Shown here piece after piece: positions 9,751-17,862 of a DNA stretch of 64,000 nt. The notes under the pieces are model-generated. The model saw only the letters and a program-made list of their open reading frames with translations. It was not told where the DNA came from and did no database searches. The DNA lies in assembly GCA_002840435.1 (NCBI GenBank), contig PHAT01000005.1, positions 858,460 through 922,459 of the forward strand, written 5' to 3'. How positions within the stretch are numbered: position 1 is the stretch's first letter; the number at the start of each line of letters is the position of its first letter. The translations under genes and the position numbers were made by a program. This DNA is from Deltaproteobacteria bacterium HGW-Deltaproteobacteria-6. Its GTDB lineage: Bacteria; Desulfobacterota; Syntrophia; Syntrophales; Smithellaceae.

Positions 9751-9969
9751 TTATGTTTTTTCAAAATGATGATAATTTTTCGGCTGTTCAAAATTGCCTC
9801 CCCAGTGCCAGCCGCGCTTGAGAAATTCCTGCACGATGGGATGTTTGGCGGTGAAGGTGCCTTTATTGTGAGGGCGGTAAGTGGCGCCTTCGAGCGCGAT
9901 GAGGCCTGCCGGATAGATGACCGGATTTTGAACGGGATTGATATCCACGGCGCGTCCGAAGGAGTGCAA
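9751..9969 (-). pseudogene. Truncated duplicate of M15 peptidase C-terminus
   Basis: This 72-codon remnant is the last third of the M15-type peptidase encoded intact at 11420-11971. It keeps the zinc motif HSFGRAVDIN and the terminal WHWGGNF region but has lost the N-terminal two thirds, ending abruptly at 9969 where the intact copy continues. The DNA from 9755 to 9968 matches 11424-11637 with about five mismatches. It has no proper start codon context, only a fortuitous TTG, so a functional product is unlikely. Confidence 0.8.
9755..9968. repeat. 214-bp direct repeat, left copy
   Basis: Nearly identical to 11424-11637 at a constant offset of 1669 bp, with about five substitutions and no gaps. 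The pair encloses the low-GC acyltransferase gene. The left copy holds only the 3' end of the peptidase gene, so it is the derived one. Confidence 0.85.
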
Positions 9970-10013
9970 TCAACACTTTTTATGCCGCCCCACATTTCGT
10001 ATTCAGGATTTTC

Positions 10014-10042
10014 TTGACACGCAATAACGCGCTTACTATACT
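10014..10042 (+). promoter_or_regulatory. Near-consensus sigma70 promoter for the acyltransferase
   Basis: TTGACA (10014-10019), a 17-bp spacer and TATACT (10037-10042), about 32 bp upstream of the acyltransferase ATG. It begins just past the end of the left repeat copy, so the acyltransferase came with, or acquired, its own promoter. Confidence 0.7.
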
Positions 10043-10074
10043 CCATTGCGAAAAAAGAAAGTTCCTATCAATCA

Positions 10075-11202
10075 ATGACTCATCAAGTGAAAATGATGCC
10101 CCTAAAAAGTCTTTTCTTTTCGAAACCCGTTTTTTTAGAAGACATTCTCGGACGGGGAAAAAATAGTTTTGAGCTGATCAGGTTAGTAGCATCTTTATCT
10201 GTAGTATTTGGACATGCTTTTGCGTTGCATCCGTCGAATGGACATGCTGAACCGATTGGAAAACTTATTCAATTCGACTACATTGGAACCGTTGCGGTGT
10301 TTATGTTCTTGTTTGTCAGCGGAATATTTGTCACTGCCAGTTATGACCGATCAAGAAGCCTCCTTAGGTTTGCTATTCTGCGAATCGGTCGGATATGGCC
10401 CGCACTGATTGTTTGTATCCTGATTACTGTATTTATCGTCGGCCCTTTGGTCACTTCTCTTACGATTTCTGAGTACTTCAGCTCACATGAAACATGGAAC
10501 TATTTGTTGACGAATATCAAGTTGATGGAAGTCAGATACAATCTACCCGGCGTATTTGATTACAATTGGTATAATGATTCAGTCAATGGTTCATTGTGGA
10601 TTCTTCCTGTGCTGGTCAGGTGCTACGCTTTGGTAGCGGTTTTAGGCTTGATAGGATGTCTGCGACATTGGAAGTGGGTGACTTTGGCCGTATTAGGCAT
10701 CATCAGCGTTTATTTTTTTTCCCAATTGTATTTTGCAGGGCAAATCACTTATTATATTTTTCAATCATATCTTATGGGGGGACTCACTCCTTTAGGCGTC
10801 AGGTGTTATGCTTTCTTTCTGGCAGGGATGCTTGCTTATAGTTACAGAAAAGTTATTATTCTCGATGCAAGGCTATCGGTATTTTTTTTCGCCCTATGGT
10901 TGTCTGGTATGAATACTGGCTTCAGCTCGACGCTGTTTTATCTCTTTCTTGCATACTCTGTTCTTGTTCTGGCATCGAGTAAGATATCAAAGAGGGTGGT
11001 GCTGCCTGGTGATTATTCCTATGGCATTTATATATATGGCTTCTTGATTCAGCAACTGCTGGCATTTAAGTTGCCTTTGATGACTGCATATGAAAGCCTT
11101 GCCCTATCGTTACCGCTTAGTTGTTCAGCAGGTTTTGTTTCCTGGCATGCAATTGAGAAACCAGTACTTATATCGGCAAAAAAGCTTCGCGAAAAAAAAT
11201 AG
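10075..11202 (+). CDS. Acyltransferase family 3 (OafA-like O-acetylase)
   Basis: A 375-residue integral membrane protein with about ten hydrophobic helices. The start of the acyltransferase-3 domain is visible in NSFELIRLVASLSVVFGHAF, with the conserved R and H, and FLFVSGIFVTASYDRS follows. Such enzymes transfer acyl groups, usually acetyl, to surface sugars such as O-antigen or capsule. Two starts are possible (10075 and 10093); neither has a strong ribosome site. Base composition is clearly lower in GC than all neighbours, it has its own promoter, and it lies between two copies of a peptidase-derived repeat, all signs of recent acquisition. It lies beside a glycosyltransferase gene, which fits surface polysaccharide decoration. 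Confidence 0.9.
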   Translation: MTHQVKMMPLKSLFFSKPVFLEDILGRGKNSFELIRLVASLSVVFGHAFALHPSNGHAEPIGKLIQFDYIGTVAVFMFLFVSGIFVTASYDRSRSLLRFAILRIGRIWPALIVCILITVFIVGPLVTSLTISEYFSSHETWNYLLTNIKLMEVRYNLPGVFDYNWYNDSVNGSLWILPVLVRCYALVAVLGLIGCLRHWKWVTLAVLGIISVYFFSQLYFAGQITYYIFQSYLMGGLTPLGVRCYAFFLAGMLAYSYRKVIILDARLSVFFFALWLSGMNTGFSSTLFYLFLAYSVLVLASSKISKRVVLPGDYSYGIYIYGFLIQQLLAFKLPLMTAYESLALSLPLSCSAGFVSWHAIEKPVLISAKKLREKK

Positions 11203-11419
11203 TAATTCATATATTTTTTTATATGCCGGAGCAAACCTTCTGGTTGCTATGAAATATTCGGCTTCAATCAACGGATGATTGAACCGGCAGGAAAATCACC
11301 GCTTTCAAATCAAAGATGATATCGCGGCGGCAAGGAGGAGGCGACGAGGCGTATTGTATATACGCTGAGGATGCGGCCGACGCAGCCAACAAAGATAGCG
11401 CTTTGAGTTGGAAGCGGTG

Positions 11420-11971
11420 TCACGTTTTTTCGAAATGATGATAATCTTTCGGCTGTTCAAAATTGCCGCCCCAGTGCCAGCCGCGCTTGAGAAATTCCTG
11501 CACGATGGGATGTTTGGCGGTGAAGGTGCCTTTATTGTGAGGGCGGTAAGTGGCGCCTTCGGGCGCGATGAGGTCTGCCGGATAGATGACCGGATTTTGA
11601 ACGGGATTGATATCCACGGCGCGTCCGAAGGAGTGCAGCGACAGTTTGTTGGTGCCGGCGATGACCCGGAAGTTGAAAGCGGATGAATTGTTGTCGGCCA
11701 TCGAATCGCCGTCGTCCCACCGGTAAGCAACAATGGGAATCACTTTCCCGACGGGAAACTTCAGCTGATTGATCAGTTCGAATATTTCATAGATGTCATC
11801 TTCCAGCCGCGCTTCCACAAGGATTTGTCCCTGATGACGCAGGCCATCGAAGGAATAGTAGTTCACGTCAATCATGGATAAGGAATCGATGATCTCCAGC
11901 GGCGCGGTGCTGCCTTCAATGGCTTCGGCAAAACTGATGGCGCTGTCGATAATTATTTCTTCGTTGGGCAT
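11420..11971 (-). CDS. M15-family metallopeptidase (D-Ala-D-Ala carboxypeptidase-like)
   Basis: A 183-residue protein with the zinc-peptidase pattern of the VanY/M15 group: SLHSFGRAVDINP (SxHxxGxAxD) and near the C-terminus GWHWGGNF, giving the His, Asp and His zinc ligands. It has no obvious signal peptide, which is odd for an enzyme that trims peptidoglycan stem peptides. Its start overlaps the end of the upstream glycosyltransferase gene by 19 bp, so the two are translationally coupled. Its 3' third has been copied to 9751-9969. Confidence 0.82.
   Translation of the reverse strand: MPNEEIIIDSAISFAEAIEGSTAPLEIIDSLSMIDVNYYSFDGLRHQGQILVEARLEDDIYEIFELINQLKFPVGKVIPIVAYRWDDGDSMADNNSSAFNFRVIAGTNKLSLHSFGRAVDINPVQNPVIYPADLIAPEGATYRPHNKGTFTAKHPIVQEFLKRGWHWGGNFEQPKDYHHFEKT
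11424..11637. repeat. 214-bp direct repeat, right (parental) copy
   Basis: This is the 3' part of the intact M15 peptidase gene and matches 9755-9968 almost perfectly. The region between the copies is occupied by the acyltransferase. Confidence 0.85.
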
Positions 11972-14382
11972 TTGGTTAAACTCCGTGTTATTTTATCGAG
12001 GGATTCTCCGTCCAGCGAGACTTCCCTGTAAATGTTCCGCACCGTATCGCCATCCAGATTTTTAAAATCCGCAAGCCTCGGCGTAATGATGACACCCGCC
12101 ATATCAATGGCTCCGGGCGAGACAAAAATCCTCTGGCCGCCTTCGGCAAAATACGCGTCGGGGCGATGTTTCCGGCGCAGAAAACTGGTCAACCGCCAGC
12201 GGTTTTTTTCGTATCGGCAAAAAACATTTACCCGCGGTTCATCGCCTGATGAAAGAACCGTTTGGGCGGCTTTTAAAAGGCGCAGGAAGTGTTTTTTTAA
12301 AGCGGCGGCATTGTTCGATTCCATCACAACCACGGTGCGGCCACAACTTTCTCCGGCGGAGACGCAGACGGAATCGTCAATTTTCATTACCGGCAGTTTG
12401 GTCAATTCCGTCAGGAAGGGCAGCGTATCATACGGGATCATCTGAAAATGCAGATGGTCTGGGGCGGATGCTCCGCAGGCCGGGCCATTGTAAAAGACCG
12501 TATAATCCGGCGAGGCATCGGCGGCCAACTGCAAAAAGCAGGTCAGAGCGGAGGTGATATCCTGAGGTTCGTGCGTGAGACTGGCTACCGTAAAGTGGTG
12601 ACCGAAAATCGGCGCGGGGTTGCAGAGGATCAGGTACGTGTCGCGGTACAGGATGCCGTGCTGTTCGCGAGGCCGGTTGACGGCGCAGAGAAAGCAGGGC
12701 CGTTTCCGGATGGATTCCTCATCCAGAGCGGCGCCGCTGCTGACCTGCCGCGCCGGATTGTATTGCAGCGCGATGGAATCGTTGCCGCACGTGAATTCTC
12801 TGGTTCGCACCGCAGCCAGATCGCGGCAGGCCGAGGAAAGTCCGGGCCAGTTTTTCTTTTGCGATTCAAAAAAAATGTGACTCAATGCGGGTAAGGTTGC
12901 CTGCGCCTCCCCGGGAAATTCGGCAAAAATTTTGTTCGTTTCTGTCGGGAACGGTCGCGACCGTTCCTTACAGTTGATTTGCCGCCTTGCCTTGATTTCC
13001 ATCGTTCGCAGACGGTCCTTGTAATCATCGTTGCGGTTCTGTTTCTCAACGGAAAGCCCCGCGTCGGTATTGTCCGACCAGCGGCGGCACAGATAAAGGC
13101 TTTCATAGATCCGGCCGATGCGGTATTCGCGGGATATCCGGAGCGCCACGGCATAGTCTTCGCCATAACTCACATCGGGGAAAGCGAATCGGCGGAGGAC
13201 GGACGTATCGAACGCGCGCGGCGCGCCCATGCCGTTGACTCGCAGTAGATTATTGTGGCCGTTTTTGGGCGTCCACTCCCGGTGATCAATGAGGCCGGGC
13301 GGGATGGGTTTCAGCTTTTCGTCGACCAGCGTATAAGATCCGACAACCATCGCGTATGACCCCCGGCGCAGCTTGTTCACGACTTTTTGCAGGGTGGAGG
13401 GCGAGCTGTAAAGATCGTCGGAATCCAGTTGAACAGCGTAGCGTCCGCAGAGAGGCGAGTGAATCGCTTCATTCCAGCAGCCGCCGATGCCCAGACCGCG
13501 CAGCTTTGGGATGATGTGGTGAACGTGGGGATACCTGGCGGCAAATGCCTTCAAAATGCCGGTGGTGCCGTCGGTCGAATGGTTATCCACAACAATGACA
13601 TTGAACGCGAAATTTGTTTTCTGCGTAAGAGCGCTGTCGAGAGCGTCGGCAATCGTCTTTTTCCGGTTGAGGACGGGGATGACGATGCTGGCCTTCCATT
13701 GGAAATCGTCCGCCTCCCGGCCGGCTGTTTTGGTGCGCGGCGGCAGGTGGGCGTCGATCTGCTTCAGATACGCCGTCGCAATTTTTTCCAGCTTTTTCTG
13801 GCGGACGGCATTTTCCCTGGCGACATAGGCAAATTGCGACTCTGTTGGCCGGCCGGATTTTTTGACCGGTTTTCGCTTTTTGTGAGATACGGTGTATAAG
13901 GCTTCCGGCACATGCAGCAGGGGATGATCGATGGAAATTTTCAGGCGCAAATCATAAAAGGCGTTGTCAGGATCAGAGGGCAACGGGCCGTACTTGTTTA
14001 AAGCCTGTCTGATGGCGGCCGCGTCAAGGATAAAAAAGTGCCCGAAGTCGAAAGTCTCGCGAAGGGATCCCGGCTGATAATCATTCAGAGGATGCGGGGC
14101 AAGCCCCTTCTCTGTTTTTGCCAGGAAGTCCGAATAGATCAGCCCGGCGCGGGTTTTACGGGCAATGGAAAACAGTTTTTTTAAAGACCGCGGTTCACAT
14201 GAAATGTCCGTTGCCGTGTCGGTTACCAGCAGATAATCGGATGGCAGGTTGCTGAAGAACGGCGAAGGCCTCAGTATTTTTCGGAACGTCATGGCCTCTG
14301 CAGGCCAGGTTTCCGCCGCCTGCTTTTCGTCAGCCGCGCCCCAGAGTAAAAAATGTCCCCATTGATAAACCGAAGGTTTCAT
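11953..14382 (-). CDS. Fusion: degenerate GT-like domain, GT2 glycosyltransferase, HIT/GalT-like (DUF4922-type) domain
   Basis: An 809-residue cytoplasmic multidomain protein. Residues 1-200 have a glycosyltransferase-like layout without clear catalytic residues. Residues 230-440 are a standard GT2 domain: ASIVIPVLNRKKTIADAL, VIVVDNHSTDGT and the metal-binding D320-S-D322. Residues 550-809 resemble the HIT/GalT/Ap4A-phosphorylase group: C563 and C566 in a CxxC pair, GHHFTVAS around 594-601 and H643-L-H645-F-Q647, the HxHxQ-type nucleotidyl-transfer signature. The third domain could make or break a nucleotide-sugar bond used by the GT2 domain. It lies downstream of lptE and overlaps the M15 peptidase gene, suggesting an envelope-sugar role. 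The ribosome site is weak. Confidence 0.78.
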   Translation of the reverse strand: MKPSVYQWGHFLLWGAADEKQAAETWPAEAMTFRKILRPSPFFSNLPSDYLLVTDTATDISCEPRSLKKLFSIARKTRAGLIYSDFLAKTEKGLAPHPLNDYQPGSLRETFDFGHFFILDAAAIRQALNKYGPLPSDPDNAFYDLRLKISIDHPLLHVPEALYTVSHKKRKPVKKSGRPTESQFAYVARENAVRQKKLEKIATAYLKQIDAHLPPRTKTAGREADDFQWKASIVIPVLNRKKTIADALDSALTQKTNFAFNVIVVDNHSTDGTTGILKAFAARYPHVHHIIPKLRGLGIGGCWNEAIHSPLCGRYAVQLDSDDLYSSPSTLQKVVNKLRRGSYAMVVGSYTLVDEKLKPIPPGLIDHREWTPKNGHNNLLRVNGMGAPRAFDTSVLRRFAFPDVSYGEDYAVALRISREYRIGRIYESLYLCRRWSDNTDAGLSVEKQNRNDDYKDRLRTMEIKARRQINCKERSRPFPTETNKIFAEFPGEAQATLPALSHIFFESQKKNWPGLSSACRDLAAVRTREFTCGNDSIALQYNPARQVSSGAALDEESIRKRPCFLCAVNRPREQHGILYRDTYLILCNPAPIFGHHFTVASLTHEPQDITSALTCFLQLAADASPDYTVFYNGPACGASAPDHLHFQMIPYDTLPFLTELTKLPVMKIDDSVCVSAGESCGRTVVVMESNNAAALKKHFLRLLKAAQTVLSSGDEPRVNVFCRYEKNRWRLTSFLRRKHRPDAYFAEGGQRIFVSPGAIDMAGVIITPRLADFKNLDGDTVRNIYREVSLDGESLDKITRSLTKCPTKK

Positions 14383-14403
14383 GATGGATACGCCCGGAAG
14401 TGG

Positions 14404-14937
14404 TTAAAAATCAGACATCATCAGATTATAAGCATTTTCCACCGTGTCGAGGGACAGCTTGGTCAGGGCCTGTTTTCTGGCGGGCCGCGGATTATTGACG
14501 TCCTGCACCTTGTAATCGGTTGTCCCGACGACATTTCGTGAATACCAGATGATTTTGCCGCTGTCCTTTTCGCGTAAATCAATCTCCAGGGTGACGGTCA
14601 TTCTTTCTTCCGCGGCCAGGATATTGCTCTGGTAAGAAAGGGCCGCCGTGCTGAGATTGAGAACTTTACCGCTGATGATCGCGTCCGCCTGGTCGATGCT
14701 GGATACGGCTTTAAACCGTTTGCTCTGGATGATCTGATTAATGAACGCCGTCCGCATGAAATTTTCCACTTCCGCCTCCGCCGTTTTGTTGCCGAAAGGC
14801 GCGACATAAACATTTTTCAGGCGTTGATCGATATGTTCACCCTGCGGCGCGAATCCGTAGCCACAGCCGAACAGCAGCAGGCAGGACAGGCTGATGAGCG
14901 AGCGTTTAATCCAAAGAGATCCCGTTTGTTTTTTCAT
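14404..14937 (-). CDS. lptE: LPS-assembly lipoprotein LptE
   Basis: A 177-residue lipoprotein. The signal ends in SLSCLLLFGC, followed by GYGFAPQGEHIDQRLKNVYVAPFGNKTAEAEVENFMRTAFINQI, the typical LptE pattern. LptE plugs the LptD barrel and helps place lipopolysaccharide in the outer leaflet. It starts 3 bp after the leuS stop codon, the leuS-lptE order known from many proteobacteria, so the two share a transcript. The usual holA neighbour is absent; a glycosyltransferase fusion follows instead. Confidence 0.9.
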   Translation of the reverse strand: MKKQTGSLWIKRSLISLSCLLLFGCGYGFAPQGEHIDQRLKNVYVAPFGNKTAEAEVENFMRTAFINQIIQSKRFKAVSSIDQADAIISGKVLNLSTAALSYQSNILAAEERMTVTLEIDLREKDSGKIIWYSRNVVGTTDYKVQDVNNPRPARKQALTKLSLDTVENAYNLMMSDF

Positions 14938-14940
14938 AGG

Positions 14941-17529
14941 TTAATTACCCGACTGTGCGATAACAATGTTGACCAGTTTTTTCGGCACATAAATGACTTT
15001 CACGATTTTCGCTCCCTTAAGCATGGCTGTGATTTTTTCATCCGCCTGCGCGTCGCTCTTTATCTTTTCCGCGTCGCAATCGACGGGCACGGTCATCCGG
15101 CTCCTGAGCTTGCCGTTGATTTGAATGACGATGGTCATTTCTTCATCGCTTGCGATGGCTTGATCATAGTCCGGCCAGGGCGTATCAGCCGCGGCTGCCG
15201 TGTGTCCCAGCATCTGCCAGAGTTCTTCGGTCATATGCGGCACAATGGGCGAAAGCAGCAGCACCGCCGATTCCAGCACTTCACGGATCACGGACAGAGC
15301 GACTTGATCATTTTTTTCCGGACGCTTCACCGCGTACAGGGTGTTGACCAGTTCCATCACCGCGCTGATGGCGGTATTGAAGTGGAAGCGGTCTTCAATA
15401 TCGGTTGTGACTTTGCGGATGGTCTGATGCGTCTTTCTTCTCAGCGCTTTGAGATCGCCTTCGAGCGCGATGTTTCCCTTTGCCGGCGAAACCGCCTTGA
15501 TGTCTTCCAGATATTCATCGAAAATGCGCCACAGGCGGCTGAGGAACCGGAAGGACCCGTCCACGCCCTGTTCGCTCCACTCCAGATCTTTTTCCGGGGG
15601 TGCGGCAAAAAGACAGAAGATGCGGGCCGTGTCCGCGCCGTAGGTCTTGACCAGATAATCCGGATCAATCACGTTTTTGAGGGATTTGGACATTTTTTCC
15701 GTTTTGCCGATGATAACGTCCTGCCCGCAGATATGGCATTTGCCGCCTTCCGCCTGTTCCGGGAACAGATAGCCATGTTCTTTGCACTTCATGGTTTCCT
15801 TGCAGACCATGCCCTGGGTCAGCAGATTGGTAAAGGGTTCATCCACACCGATCACGCCGAAATCGCGCAGCACCTTCGTGTAGAACCGGGAATAAAGCAG
15901 ATGCAGAATGGCGTGCTCGATGCCGCCGATGTATTGATCTACCGGCATCCAGTAATCAAGCGCTTTACGATCGAGTCCGGGCTTGACGTCGTAGTGAGGG
16001 GAGCAATAGCGGTCGAAATACCAGGAGGATTCGACGAAGGTATCCATCGTATCCGTTTCGCGCGCGGCCGGGCCGCCGCACCTGGGGCAGGTCGTATTGA
16101 CAAATTCCGGAAGCGCCGCGAGCGGCGATCCGCCTTCCGGACTGAAGACGACATTTTCCGGGAGGACGACCGGCAGGTCTTCCTCTTTGACGGGAACAAT
16201 CCCGCATTTTTCGCAGGTAATCATGGGAATGGGCGCGCCCCAGTAGCGCTGGCGCGAGATGCCCCAGTCGCGCAGGCGGTATTGTACCGTGCGCCGGCCT
16301 TTTCCCTGTGATTCAAGAAAATCGGCGATGGCATTCATCACCTTGGTGTTTTCCATGCCGTTGAATTGTCCGGAGTTGACCAGGATACCTTCATCCACAT
16401 AAGCTTCGGTCATGGTTGCCGGGTCAAGCGTTTTGTCTTTCGGTGAAATGACGACGATCAACGGCAGGTCGAATTTTTTGGCAAATTCAAAATCGCGCTG
16501 ATCGTGCGTGGGAACGGCCATAACGCAGCCGGTGCCGTAATCGGCTAACACAAAGTTTGCGGCGTAAATGGGCATTTTCCAGCCGGTCAGCGGATTGAGA
16601 CAGTAAGAATCAAGGAACAGGCCTTCCTTTTCATAATACTCGGAGGTCCGCATCAGCTTATCCTGCTTTTTCACTTTTTCCACAAACTGGCGGACATTTC
16701 CCTCGCAGGGTTTGCCCTTGGCCAGTTCCATGACCAGCGGATGCTCGGCGGCCACCAGCATAAAGGTCGCGCCGAAAAGCGTGTCCTGACGGGTGGTGAA
16801 TACTTTAATCGCCCCGGGGCCGTCCGCCATGGGGAAATCCACCTCGCAGCCGTAGCTTTTGCCGATCCAGTTTTTCTGCATGGTCATGACGCGTTCCGGC
16901 CAGCCGGGAAGTTTGTCGCAGTATTCCAGCAGTTCTTCGATATAAGCCGTAATTTTAAAGAACCACTGATCGAGAACTTTTTCCGTTACTTCCGTGCCGC
17001 AACGCCAGCACAGGCCGCCTTCGACCTGTTCGTTGGCCAGCACCGTATCGCACTTGCCGCAGAAATTGACGGTGGAGCGTTTTTTATAGGCCAGGCCTTT
17101 TTCATACATCCAGATGAAGAAGAGCTGTTCCCAACGGTAGTATTTCGGCTCGCAGGTGGCCAGTTCACGGTCCCAGTCGTAGCTGAAACCCATGCGCTTG
17201 AGTTGCTTGCGCATATGATCGATATTTTCGTGGGTCCACTTGGAGGGATGTATTTTGTGTTCGATGGCGGCGTTTTCCGCGGGCATGCCGAAGGCGTCCC
17301 AGCCGATCGGATGCAGGACATTGAACCCTTTCATGTGCTTGTAGCGGGCGACGACATCGCCTATCGTGTAATTACGGACATGGCCGATATGGATTTTGCC
17401 GGACGGGTAGGGAAACATTTCCAGCAAATAGTATTTCTTTTTATCCGGGTCTTCGGTGACTTTAAAGGCTTTTTCTTCTTCCCACTTCTTTTGCCATTTT
17501 TCTTCGATGGCGATCGGTTCGTATTTCAT
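14941..17529 (-). CDS. leuS: Leucyl-tRNA synthetase
   Basis: An 862-residue class Ia synthetase that charges tRNA-Leu. The HIGH motif appears in [21 protein letters not shown] in [15 protein letters not shown], and two CxxC zinc-type clusters are present ([28 protein letters not shown]). The editing domain lies in the middle (about 225-420). The frame opens upstream at 17577, but ATG at 17529 ([18 protein letters not shown]) matches the normal family start and has a gggag site upstream. It heads a unit with lptE. Confidence 0.97.
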   Translation of the reverse strand: MKYEPIAIEEKWQKKWEEEKAFKVTEDPDKKKYYLLEMFPYPSGKIHIGHVRNYTIGDVVARYKHMKGFNVLHPIGWDAFGMPAENAAIEHKIHPSKWTHENIDHMRKQLKRMGFSYDWDRELATCEPKYYRWEQLFFIWMYEKGLAYKKRSTVNFCGKCDTVLANEQVEGGLCWRCGTEVTEKVLDQWFFKITAYIEELLEYCDKLPGWPERVMTMQKNWIGKSYGCEVDFPMADGPGAIKVFTTRQDTLFGATFMLVAAEHPLVMELAKGKPCEGNVRQFVEKVKKQDKLMRTSEYYEKEGLFLDSYCLNPLTGWKMPIYAANFVLADYGTGCVMAVPTHDQRDFEFAKKFDLPLIVVISPKDKTLDPATMTEAYVDEGILVNSGQFNGMENTKVMNAIADFLESQGKGRRTVQYRLRDWGISRQRYWGAPIPMITCEKCGIVPVKEEDLPVVLPENVVFSPEGGSPLAALPEFVNTTCPRCGGPAARETDTMDTFVESSWYFDRYCSPHYDVKPGLDRKALDYWMPVDQYIGGIEHAILHLLYSRFYTKVLRDFGVIGVDEPFTNLLTQGMVCKETMKCKEHGYLFPEQAEGGKCHICGQDVIIGKTEKMSKSLKNVIDPDYLVKTYGADTARIFCLFAAPPEKDLEWSEQGVDGSFRFLSRLWRIFDEYLEDIKAVSPAKGNIALEGDLKALRRKTHQTIRKVTTDIEDRFHFNTAISAVMELVNTLYAVKRPEKNDQVALSVIREVLESAVLLLSPIVPHMTEELWQMLGHTAAAADTPWPDYDQAIASDEEMTIVIQINGKLRSRMTVPVDCDAEKIKSDAQADEKITAMLKGAKIVKVIYVPKKLVNIVIAQSGN

Positions 17530-17632
17530 GGCTATGGTATGCTCCCAACTGATATTAATAGGCGATTTGCTTAACATATTGGAGGGGTGAGTGCAATGGC
17601 TTTATAAAATACGCAGATCGCCTCCTGTTCTA

Positions 17633-17692
17633 ACCTGCCCCGTGTGACCCTGCGCCCCCTTCAGGGGTCAGGTCATCGGATTGTCAGCAGGT
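17633..17692. repeat. Palindromic repeat nested in an inverted repeat
   Basis: A repeat unit at 17646-17678 (core ccccttcagggg, then a tcaggtcatcg-type tail) lies between ACCTGC (17633-17638) and GCAGGT (17687-17692). It is the same family as at 9618 and 48126. The rest of the gap 17578-17862 upstream of leuS holds no gene I can support; it must contain the leuS promoter, which I could not place. Confidence 0.5.
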
Positions 17693-17862
17693 CGGATCAG
17701 CAGGGTATAGGGGATGAAATAAAAGGCCGCTCCCGCATAAAGCAAAGGAACGGCTTGAATTGAAGAACACGCCATTACCCGCTGACAACAGGTGAAACGG
17801 CCCATTCTATTTACTGCCTGAATCGGGTCTCATGCAGTTTTCTTCGGCGCTTCGAAAAGCGG

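Noticed and set aside
9700-11970. Acyltransferase region as an insertion sequence
   Set aside because: No transposase and no terminal inverted repeats; the flanking repeats are direct and come from the peptidase gene.
14824-16311. 495-codon plus-strand frame over leuS/lptE
   Set aside because: It is antisense to leuS and part of lptE, rich in F, R, H and D as expected for the complement of such genes, and shows no domain.
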